DNA of 5,278 nt from an uncultured Ktedonobacteraceae bacterium (lineage in GTDB: Bacteria > Chloroflexota > Ktedonobacteria > Ktedonobacterales > Ktedonobacteraceae): NCBI GenBank assembly GCA_955652655.1, contig CATPCK010000553.1, forward strand, positions 1-5,278, in the 5' to 3' direction. This document shows positions 1 to 5,278 of this stretch, piece by piece. A program made the position numbers and the translations under genes. Under the pieces are notes generated by a model. It did not search any database. It was given only the letters and a program-made list of their open reading frames with translations, and was not told the origin of the DNA. The stretch's first letter is position 1. Each line of letters starts with the position of its first letter.

Positions 1-953
1 GTGTAGTGCTCGGTGAGCAGGGACTATTAGAGGTCGCGACACATCCACAGGCAGATATCGTTGTCGCCGCTACCTCCGGGTTGATGGGACTGGAGCCAAC
101 TCTCGCAGCTATCCGGGCCAGGAAAACCATCGCTCTTGCAAATAAAGAGACACTGGTTATGGCAGGTCACCTGGTCATGCGAGAAGCGCAGCGCTCAGGT
201 GTGTCCATCCTACCGGTGGATAGCGAGCACAGCGCCATCTGGCAGTGCCTCCGCGGTGAGCAGGCAAAAGAGGTCAATCGTTTACTACTCACGGCTTCGG
301 GCGGCCCTTTCCGTCGTGCTACACTTGAACAAATCCGTTCAGTGACGGTGGAGCAAGCCCTTGCACATCCTACATGGCGTATGGGTCCCAAGATTACGAT
401 AGACTCTGCGACGCTGATGAATAAAGGCCTGGAGGTATTGGAGGCGCATTGGCTCTTTGATATCCCGTATGAACGTATCGAAGTAATAGTTCACCCTGAG
501 AGCATCATTCACTCTATGGTCGAGTTTGTCGATGGCTCGCTCAAGATGCAAGCGAGCCTGCCGAGTATGCATCTCCCCATCCTCCATGCCTTGAGCTATC
601 CCGCGCGACTCAATACTGCGGGGAAGGGACTTGTGCGAGAGTTACACTGGTCGGATGTGGGCCAGCTCAATTTTGAAGCGCTTGATGGAACCCGCTTCCC
701 CTGCTTTCGCCTGGCCCTGGATGCGGCCAGACGTGGAGGAACCTATCCCAGCGTCCTTGTGGGAGCGGACGAGGAGGCCGTTGCTCTTTTTCTGGATGGT
801 AAGATCGAGTTCTCGCGTATCGCGGAACTGATAGAAGCTGCTCTGGAGCAACATCGATCCGTAGAACAGCCAGATATCGCTGCGATTTTAGAGGCAACCG
901 CCTGGGCGAGACGAGCAACACGTGAAATAATTATGTCGCAAATTACGAGATAA
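1..953 (+). CDS. dxr: 1-deoxy-D-xylulose 5-phosphate reductoisomerase, 5'-truncated by the window
   Basis: Dxr (IspC) converts 1-deoxy-D-xylulose 5-phosphate to 2-C-methyl-D-erythritol 4-phosphate with NADPH and a divalent metal, the committed step of the cytoplasmic MEP pathway. The frame is open to the left edge, where the first whole codon is at position 3. About 77 N-terminal residues with the NADPH-binding Gly-rich motif are outside the window, judged against the 398-residue E. coli enzyme. Numbering from the GTG at 6, the visible motifs are LANKETLV (44-51), the metal-binding VDSEH (71-75, with D72 and E74), TASGGPFR (96-103), HPTWRMGPK (121-129) and DSATLMNKGLEVLEAHW (133-149). The last supplies S134, N139, K140 and E143, matching E. 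coli S222, N227, K228 and E231. A C-terminal helical domain ends at TAA 951-953. All the catalytic residues I can check are present, so the enzyme looks functional. The gene lies 22 bases before rseP, probably in the same operon. Family identification is very secure. Confidence 0.97.
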   Translation, partial: VVLGEQGLLEVATHPQADIVVAATSGLMGLEPTLAAIRARKTIALANKETLVMAGHLVMREAQRSGVSILPVDSEHSAIWQCLRGEQAKEVNRLLLTASGGPFRRATLEQIRSVTVEQALAHPTWRMGPKITIDSATLMNKGLEVLEAHWLFDIPYERIEVIVHPESIIHSMVEFVDGSLKMQASLPSMHLPILHALSYPARLNTAGKGLVRELHWSDVGQLNFEALDGTRFPCFRLALDAARRGGTYPSVLVGADEEAVALFLDGKIEFSRIAELIEAALEQHRSVEQPDIAAILEATAWARRATREIIMSQITR

Positions 954-975
954 ATTAACGAGGATATGAAGCATT

Positions 976-2196
976 ATGAATAACTGGTACTTGCTAGCAG
1001 CCATTCCAGTCTTTGGGTTGCTCGTGCTTGTGCATGAATTCGGTCACTTTATAACGGCAAAATGGGCGGGTATTCGTGTGGAAGAGTTTGGGATAGGTTT
1101 TCCTCCTCGCATAGTGGGGCTCCGCCAGCGCGATGAAGGAGGATGGGAGGTCATCTGGTTTGGGGGGAAACGCTCTGAAGAGGATATCTATGGCTCGCGG
1201 AAGCAGACTCCGTTTAGCGGCACCAGTGGCGGCGTGAGCACATCCGGCACTCCCATATCCAATCATACCATTTATTCCATCAACCTTATTCCCATCGGTG
1301 GTTTTGTGCGTATGCCTGGAGAGAATGGGGATATCAACGACGAAAGTGGCAACTACGACGCGCAGAGTTTTGCTGCGAAATCAGCTGGCAAACGGCTCAT
1401 CGTGCTTGTTGCTGGTGTTACCATGAATGTTTTATTAGCAATGGTATTATTCACTTTTGCCTTTGGTTTCGGCGAGCCAAAACTCCTTCCGCAGATCGGC
1501 AAAGTCGTTCCTGGTACTCCCGCCGCTACTGCTGGCATACGTCCTGGTGATACCATCGTCTCTGCTAATAATCAACCTGTCAAATTTTTCTCTGATCTCC
1601 AGGCCATCGTAAATACCGATCTCCAGGCCGACAAGAATCAGCACGCGACGGTCCCAGTCGCCTTGCAGATTCGGCGCCCTGGTTCGGCAGAACTCATCTC
1701 AACGACTGTGAATGTTCGCGAGCATCCACCGGCAGGTCAGGGGCCAATGGGGATTGAGGCAGGTGGAAAGGTTGTCTTTGACAGTATACCGCTCTGGCAA
1801 GCTCCTCTTAGAGGTGTACAGTATACCTTCCAGATGACGACAGACTTTCTACAGGCTATTGGGCAGATGATTACAGGCGCTCTCCCATTTCAAGTTGCGG
1901 GACCTGTGGGTATAGTGAGAATCACAGGAGAAGTTGCTCAGAGTGTCCCCAATGAGGGCTGGTGGCCTATACTTAGCTTAACAGCGGTATTAAGCCTGAA
2001 TTTAGCAATTATCAACATACTACCTTTCCCCGCTCTGGATGGCGGGCGCGTCGTACTTGTGTTGATTGAAGTTCTACGCGGTGGCAAGCGGCTGAAACCG
2101 GAAGTCGAAGGTATGATTAATTTTGCCGGTATGCTTATGCTGCTTACCTTGATGGTTGTGATCACATTTTTTGATGTTAAGAATTTGCTGCCTTAG
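976..2196 (+). CDS. rseP: RIP (site-2) intramembrane zinc metalloprotease, RseP/RasP family
   Basis: This is an integral-membrane M50 protease of 406 residues. Relatives cut membrane-spanning anti-sigma factors (RseA, RsiW) and remnant signal peptides; the substrate here is unknown. The zinc and catalytic motif HEFGH (20-24) lies at the end of the first membrane segment (about 4-20). The third zinc ligand is in NILPFPALDGG (347-357, D355), the family NxxPxPxLDG motif. Further hydrophobic segments lie at about 140-165, 332-350 and 380-398. A single PDZ domain (about 172-250, with TPAATAGIRPGDTI at 181-194) sits between segments 2 and 3. One PDZ resembles Gram-positive RasP rather than E. coli RseP, which has two. 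The stretch at about 50-98, before INLIPIGGFVRMPGE (102-116), is longer than in E. coli and rich in Gly, Ser and Thr. The ATG at 976 is supported by GAGGA at 960-964, 11 bases upstream. The gene lies between dxr and ispG, an order I recall from several bacterial phyla. Confidence 0.96.
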   Translation: MNNWYLLAAIPVFGLLVLVHEFGHFITAKWAGIRVEEFGIGFPPRIVGLRQRDEGGWEVIWFGGKRSEEDIYGSRKQTPFSGTSGGVSTSGTPISNHTIYSINLIPIGGFVRMPGENGDINDESGNYDAQSFAAKSAGKRLIVLVAGVTMNVLLAMVLFTFAFGFGEPKLLPQIGKVVPGTPAATAGIRPGDTIVSANNQPVKFFSDLQAIVNTDLQADKNQHATVPVALQIRRPGSAELISTTVNVREHPPAGQGPMGIEAGGKVVFDSIPLWQAPLRGVQYTFQMTTDFLQAIGQMITGALPFQVAGPVGIVRITGEVAQSVPNEGWWPILSLTAVLSLNLAIINILPFPALDGGRVVLVLIEVLRGGKRLKPEVEGMINFAGMLMLLTLMVVITFFDVKNLLP

Positions 2197-2210
2197 CGAA
2201 GCAAATCAAT

Positions 2211-2214
2211 GGAG
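2211..2214 (+). promoter_or_regulatory. Ribosome binding site that fixes the ispG start
   Basis: GGAG lies ten bases before the ATG at 2225. No comparable purine-rich site precedes the TTG at 2171 or the ATG at 2174, which are also in frame but fall inside the end of rseP. This supports ATG 2225 as the ispG start. Confidence 0.75.
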
Positions 2215-2224
2215 TAACAGAGTT

Positions 2225-3460
2225 ATGCGACGGAAATCCCGGCAAATTCATGTCGGTAATGTAGCTATAGGGGGCGAAGCGCCCATCGTGGTTCAATCCA
2301 TGACAACCACCTACACACGCGATGTAGAAAGCACAGTGGCACAGATCCAGCGCCTTGAAGATGTTGGCTGTGAAATCGTGCGAGTAGCTGTGCCTGAGGA
2401 AGAGGATGCTCTCGCTATCGGCGAGATCAAAAAGCGTATCCACATCCCGCTGGTGGCTGATATTCACTATAAACACTCGTTGGCTTTGGAAGCCATACGT
2501 CAGGGTATAGATTGTGTCCGTATTAATCCAGGTAATCTGATTAACGGCCGTAAATCGCTTGAACAGATTGTGGCTGCATGTAAAGAGCGAGGCGTCGCTA
2601 TGCGCATCGGCGTCAATTCAGGCTCAATTGACGCTCTTGATCAGCGCGGGCAAATGCAGCGTATCCAGGTCCGCCTGCGCGATGATGGTGTGTTGGAACG
2701 CACAGATCCGGCTGAGGCTCGACGTAAAGAACGTGAGCACCTGGCAGAGCGTATGGTCACCAAGGCTCTGGAGTATATTAGCTGGTGCGAGGAACTGGAT
2801 TTTCACGAGATCAAAGTCTCGCTAAAATCCTCCACCGTGCTTACCGCGGTTGAAGCCTATCGCCGCTTTGCGCAACGCTCAGATTATCCCTTACATCTTG
2901 GTATTACGGAAGCTGGAACTCTTGTCACAGGTTCAGTAAAATCATCAGTTGGCCTGGGGTTGTTACTAGCCGATGGCATTGGCGATACTATACGAGTGAG
3001 CCTGAGCGCAGAACCAGAAGAAGAGATACCGGTAGCATATGAGATTTTACGATCTCTCGAACTACGTAATCGTGGTGTCACGTTTGTCTCCTGCCCCTCG
3101 TGTGGACGCGTCGAAATCGATGTCATCCAGGTTGCCAATGAAGTAGAGAAGCGGCTCTCCAAAGTCCAGACTCCCATTCATGTCGCGGTCATGGGTTGCG
3201 TCGTCAATGGCCCCGGAGAATCGCGGGATGCCGATGTGGGTCTGGCTGGCGGCAAGGGGCGAGGGGTAATCTTCCGCAAAGGTGAAGTGATAAAAACTGT
3301 TCCCGAAGACCAGTTCCTGGATGCTGTTTTGAAAGAAGTGGCGAGCCTGTTGCCTGAACGCGAAGCAAAGCTGGTATATCCAGAGGGCGGGATCCATGAG
3401 ACTGCTGGACACCACCGCACTCGCACAGAAGGTATGGGCCTTCCCATCCTGAAATCCTAG
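2225..3460 (+). CDS. ispG: 4-hydroxy-3-methylbut-2-enyl diphosphate (HMBPP) synthase, flavodoxin or ferredoxin dependent
   Basis: IspG (GcpE) reductively opens methylerythritol cyclodiphosphate to HMBPP with a 4Fe-4S cluster, the penultimate MEP step, in the cytoplasm. From ATG 2225 the protein has 411 residues. The open frame extends 18 codons further up to TTG 2171, but that would overlap rseP and lacks a ribosome site, and the family-typical start (RQIHVGNVAIGG) begins just after the ATG. The N-terminal barrel contains VVQSMTTTYTRDV (22-34), LVADIHY (76-82), RINPGN (99-104) and HLGITEAG (224-231). The cluster ligands are C290 and C293 (CPSCGR), C325 (GCVVNGPGE) and E332, with the same spacing as C270, C273, C305 and E312 of E. 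coli. Two features differ from the 372-residue E. coli enzyme: about 26 extra charged residues around 138-172, and a roughly 25-residue tail after LVYPEGG (383-389). It is the last gene of the apparent dxr-rseP-ispG operon and is followed by a hairpin. Confidence 0.96.
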   Translation: MRRKSRQIHVGNVAIGGEAPIVVQSMTTTYTRDVESTVAQIQRLEDVGCEIVRVAVPEEEDALAIGEIKKRIHIPLVADIHYKHSLALEAIRQGIDCVRINPGNLINGRKSLEQIVAACKERGVAMRIGVNSGSIDALDQRGQMQRIQVRLRDDGVLERTDPAEARRKEREHLAERMVTKALEYISWCEELDFHEIKVSLKSSTVLTAVEAYRRFAQRSDYPLHLGITEAGTLVTGSVKSSVGLGLLLADGIGDTIRVSLSAEPEEEIPVAYEILRSLELRNRGVTFVSCPSCGRVEIDVIQVANEVEKRLSKVQTPIHVAVMGCVVNGPGESRDADVGLAGGKGRGVIFRKGEVIKTVPEDQFLDAVLKEVASLLPEREAKLVYPEGGIHETAGHHRTRTEGMGLPILKS

Positions 3461-3492
3461 CTGTACAAGCAACACTTGCGCACATCTACAAC

Positions 3493-3524
3493 AGAAAAGC
3501 GGCTTCATGTGAAGTCGCTTTTCT
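3493..3524 (+). terminator. Hairpin terminator usable from both sides (ispG and tRNA-Val)
   Basis: The arms 3493-3506 (AGAAAAGCGGCTTC) and 3511-3524 (GAAGTCGCTTTTCT) form a 14-bp stem with one G-U pair and the 4-base loop ATGT. Each strand reads A-rich into the stem and T-rich out of it, so it can work for ispG, which stops 32 bases before, and for the tRNA gene coming the other way. Most of the T-run lies inside the stem and there is no long T tract after it, so termination strength is inferred. The hairpin touches the tRNA CCA end with no spacer. Confidence 0.75.
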
Positions 3525-3604
<80 letters not shown>

Positions 3605-3614
3605 AACAGGAACA

Positions 3615-3643
3615 ATCATAGCATCGTGCTTAAAAGTTGTCAA
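3615..3643 (-). promoter_or_regulatory. Housekeeping sigma promoter of the tRNA-Val gene
   Basis: On the - strand a perfect -35 TTGACA (3638-3643) is followed after exactly 17 bases by -10 TATGAT (3615-3620, five of six matches to TATAAT). Transcription would start near 3608, giving a leader of about seven bases before the mature tRNA 5' end at 3601, which RNase P would remove. Both boxes and the spacing are close to ideal, as expected for a stable RNA gene. Confidence 0.88.
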
Positions 3644-3683
3644 GCTTTTGGAAATTGAAATGAGAGATTCATAGCTGTACACC

Positions 3684-3703
3684 TTGCATGTATTTAGATG
3701 CAA
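3684..3703. repeat. Inverted repeat, possible operator over the CHAP promoter
   Basis: TTGCAT (3684-3689) and ATGCAA (3698-3703) are perfect 6-base inverted arms around an 8-base spacer. The left arm is the -35 hexamer itself and the right arm ends next to the extended -10. This geometry suits a dimeric repressor competing with RNA polymerase, but arms of six bases in an AT-rich region can arise by chance. Confidence 0.4.
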
Positions 3704-3712
3704 TGTTATACT
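3684..3712 (+). promoter_or_regulatory. Probable promoter of the CHAP gene, extended -10 type
   Basis: TATACT (3707-3712) is a good -10 box and is preceded by TGT (3704-3706), the extended -10 TGn motif. At 17 bases spacing the -35 position holds TTGCAT (3684-3689), which matches only the TTG of TTGACA. Transcription would start near 3719, leaving an untranslated leader of about 80 bases before ATG 3799. The promoter diverges from the tRNA promoter, with 40 bases between the two -35 boxes. Confidence 0.6.
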
Positions 3713-3782
3713 TTGTCGGGGTGAAAACATCCTACAGCGCATCACTACCATACATGGGAATAATTTAGCTAAAGAACATGTA

Positions 3783-3797
3783 GAGGGGAGCTTCCTC
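3783..3797 (+). promoter_or_regulatory. Strong ribosome binding site of the CHAP gene, within a short possible hairpin
   Basis: GAGGGGAG (3783-3790) lies eight bases before ATG 3799 and decides that start, since an in-frame TAG at 3781-3783 closes the frame just upstream. The same purines can pair with TTCCTC (3792-3797) in a 6-bp stem with two G-U pairs and a 3-base loop, which could partly mask the site in the mRNA. The ribosome site is secure; the hairpin is weak. Confidence 0.6.
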
Positions 3798-3798
3798 A

Positions 3799-5278
3799 AT
3801 GCCTCCTTTAACCTTCTGGCGAACTATAAGCATTAGAAGGGATATTTCCGGATGCACAAATAGGCGTTTTCTCGCCAAGCTCTTGGGAGTAATACTTCTC
3901 ATTATTTTAATTACTATCGAAGTCGGTCCCCTTATTGGGCATTCTGTATACGCGGAGATCACTCCACTTAATCACACTAGTCCAGGTGTAGATGAATCAT
4001 GTCGTCAAATATCGTTTTCTCCCGATAACAATCCCTTTGGCCTATGTCCAGGCCCGTATCCGCAAGGTGGTAACTGTGTATGGTGGGGCTGGGAGATGTG
4101 GCACCTTCTTGGCTATGATCTACCTCGCAACTGGGGGAATGCAGCCGATTGGATTGCTGATGCTGAACGTACTGGCCTCCCCTTGGGGACAACTCCACGC
4201 GTCGGTTCCATTGCAGTCTTTCCTGTTGGAGACGGCGTATGGGCTTTCACTTCTGTAGGCCATGTAGCCTTTGTAACCTCAGTAAGCGGTGATGGAAGTA
4301 CCTTCAATGTGACGTATCAAAACTATGGTGATTCCACTCCGATGCACGTCGGTACTGGCTATCCTGTCTCGGTCATCAATGAACCTCGTTACCAGAATAA
4401 CAACCTGCGCTTCATCTATTTCCCCAAACCAATTGATCCACGTATCTTCGCGCACCTGCCAGGTATCGATGGCAACGCGGTCGCGGGAGTAGCGAATGCC
4501 AATAGCCTCTTGACGCATTCTTTCCCAAGTACATCATCGTCTGGCGGATCATCGTCGGGCACATCATCGTCAAGCACAGAAAATCAGCTCGCATTAGGCT
4601 TATTCCCTTCTTCGACTGAGCAGGAGTTCAACGCAGACTTTGCTGGCACTGGCTTAAGCGACCTGCTGCTCTATAACCGCGTAAAAGGAACATTGAGTGT
4701 CCTCAGTTTCACCGACCAACTGAGGCGTTTAGAAAAAGAGCATCTGCCGACTGATGCCATCAATGATATCGCAGCAGGGAACAATGCTTTGTCCCCTCAG
4801 CTTACCAGCCTTGCCGATGCCACTACTCCCGCAAATGGCTGGGGGCAATCATTGGATATCCATATAGGTGATTTCGCGGGTACAGGGCGATCCGATATCC
4901 TTCTCTACGATCGTGTCACCGGTAAATTGCAATTGATTAGTCTCACTCCGCAGCTCACAATCCAGAAGCATGTGATTCTACCGGGTTGGGGAACTGGCTG
5001 GGAATTGTATGTAGGTCGCCTGGATGGTCATCGTAGTACTGTCTTTATGTATAACCGGCTGGTTAACTCAGTGCCTATTATGCCCACAACTCCCACTCCC
5101 AGTGCAACTGCGGTGGTATCTAATCCACCAAATCCGGCCTCAGGTACGACAGCGACGCCAAGTCCGACAGCGAAACCAACACCAAAACAGGACACGACAA
5201 CGAAACCAACTACGACACAAAGAACTACACCGAAAAAAACAACAACAACAAAAACACCGACGAAAAAGACAGCGAAAA
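3799..5278 (+). CDS. Secreted or surface CHAP-domain protein with FG-GAP-like repeats and Thr/Pro/Lys-rich tail, 3'-truncated
   Basis: No stop codon occurs before the window end; 493 codons are visible. A basic N-terminus, a hydrophobic stretch (about 27-47) and VYA (50-52) look like a signal peptide, though it could stay as a membrane anchor. Residues about 80-210 form a CHAP domain, a papain-like fold of cell-wall amidases and endopeptidases: C93 in GGNCVWWGWEMW, H155 in VGHVAFVTSV and N175 in YQNYG. The usual third residue, a Glu two positions before that Asn, is Tyr173. A Ser/Gly linker (245-260) follows. Then come repeat units with cores DFAGTGLSDLLLYNR (280-294), DFAGTGRSDILLYDR (358-372) and a weaker VGRLDGHRSTVFMYNR (405-420), resembling FG-GAP/VCBS beta-propeller blades. 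From about 428 the chain is Thr, Pro and Lys rich. Extra cysteines C68 and C83 could form a disulfide. The likely role is peptidoglycan cleavage or wall binding outside the membrane; substrate unknown. I do not recognise a named gene. Confidence 0.85.
   Translation, partial: MPPLTFWRTISIRRDISGCTNRRFLAKLLGVILLIILITIEVGPLIGHSVYAEITPLNHTSPGVDESCRQISFSPDNNPFGLCPGPYPQGGNCVWWGWEMWHLLGYDLPRNWGNAADWIADAERTGLPLGTTPRVGSIAVFPVGDGVWAFTSVGHVAFVTSVSGDGSTFNVTYQNYGDSTPMHVGTGYPVSVINEPRYQNNNLRFIYFPKPIDPRIFAHLPGIDGNAVAGVANANSLLTHSFPSTSSSGGSSSGTSSSSTENQLALGLFPSSTEQEFNADFAGTGLSDLLLYNRVKGTLSVLSFTDQLRRLEKEHLPTDAINDIAAGNNALSPQLTSLADATTPANGWGQSLDIHIGDFAGTGRSDILLYDRVTGKLQLISLTPQLTIQKHVILPGWGTGWELYVGRLDGHRSTVFMYNRLVNSVPIMPTTPTPSATAVVSNPPNPASGTTATPSPTAKPTPKQDTTTKPTTTQRTTPKKTTTTKTPTKKTAK
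4533..4577 (+). repeat. Three imperfect 15-bp tandem units coding the Ser/Gly linker
   Basis: ATCATCGTC recurs at 4533-4541, 4548-4556 and 4563-4571, exactly 15 bases apart, with variable 6-base remainders. The period is a multiple of three, so each unit adds five residues (TSSSG, GSSSG, TSSSS) and copy-number change would keep the frame. It lies between the CHAP domain and the first propeller-like repeat. Confidence 0.8.
5086..5278 (+). repeat. Low-complexity Thr/Pro/Lys-coding tract, T-poor on the + strand
   Basis: From about 5086 the coding strand becomes dominated by ACN (Thr), CCN (Pro) and AAA (Lys) codons, and T is nearly absent over the last 120 bases, with runs of ACA and AAA. The protein stretch is likely disordered, with a high positive charge toward the visible end. 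It may span or bind the anionic cell wall, which is inference. It continues beyond the window. Confidence 0.8.

Noticed and set aside
6..8. GTG at 6 as the true start of dxr
   Set aside because: The frame stays open to the left edge and the NADPH-binding N-terminus is missing, so this is an internal valine codon of a gene cut by the window.
2171..2224. Upstream TTG or ATG start for ispG overlapping the end of rseP
   Set aside because: There is no ribosome site before it, the extra 18 residues do not resemble the family, and ATG 2225 has GGAG at good spacing.
3062..3508. Long - strand open frame (148 codons) opposite the 3' part of ispG
   Set aside because: It runs antisense through the conserved iron-sulfur region and its upstream end lies inside the terminator hairpin. 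The protein shows no recognisable motif, so it is a shadow of ispG.
3721..3768. Possible leaderless 15-codon peptide starting at GTG 3721
   Set aside because: It lies very near the predicted transcript start but has no ribosome site, and its composition and stop position are unremarkable. Chance is the simpler explanation.
3713..3798. Cyclic di-AMP (ydaO-type) riboswitch before the CHAP gene
   Set aside because: Such switches often precede wall hydrolases, and GGGGTGAA at 3718-3725 recalls part of the motif. The leader is too short, and I find neither the other conserved segments nor the required pairings.
3835..3880. Twin-arginine export signal in the CHAP protein
   Set aside because: Two Arg pairs are present (IRRDI and NRRFLAK), but neither fits S/T-R-R-x-F-L-K well, and the long hydrophobic core fits ordinary Sec export or anchoring better.
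3992..4258. + strand 88-codon open frame within the CHAP region
   Set aside because: It lies in another frame inside the CHAP domain, whose own frame carries clear catalytic motifs and a strong ribosome site.
4533..4577. CRISPR-like repeat array
   Set aside because: The units are 15 bases, contiguous and in frame within a coding linker, with no repeat-spacer pattern.

Overview
The window is an ordinary chromosomal segment of a free-living bacterium that makes isoprenoids by the MEP (non-mevalonate) pathway. GC is about half by eye. The three conserved proteins, and above all the secreted CHAP protein with repeats of the type GDFAGTGRSDILLYDR, suggest Chloroflexota, most likely class Ktedonobacteria. 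That assignment comes from remembered protein style and was not tested by a search.

Layout: (1) Positions 1-3460 hold three genes on the + strand with gaps of 22 and 28 bases and no visible internal promoter or terminator, so probably one operon. They are the 3' four-fifths of dxr (DXP reductoisomerase), a complete rseP-type site-2 intramembrane protease, and a complete ispG (HMBPP synthase, an iron-sulfur enzyme). Dxr and IspG catalyse the first committed step and a late reductive step of isoprenoid precursor synthesis. The protease between them belongs to the family that releases sigma factors by cutting anti-sigma factors inside the membrane. (2) Positions 3461-3798 form a compact intergenic region. 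It holds a hairpin terminator that can serve both strands, a tRNA-Val(GAC) gene on the - strand with encoded CCA and a near-consensus promoter, and a divergent + strand promoter whose -35 box lies in an inverted repeat. (3) Positions 3799-5278 hold an incomplete + strand gene for a secreted or surface protein: signal peptide or anchor, CHAP peptidoglycan-hydrolase-like domain, Ser/Gly linker, FG-GAP/VCBS-like repeats and a Thr/Pro/Lys-rich tail that runs off the window.

The best leads are in the CHAP protein: its domain combination, a Tyr where the family usually has the third catalytic Glu, and a 15-bp tandem repeat coding the linker. Next are the operator-like repeat over its promoter and the lineage-style insertions in RseP and IspG. 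I see no evidence of a mobile element, defence system, CRISPR array or wholly new system.
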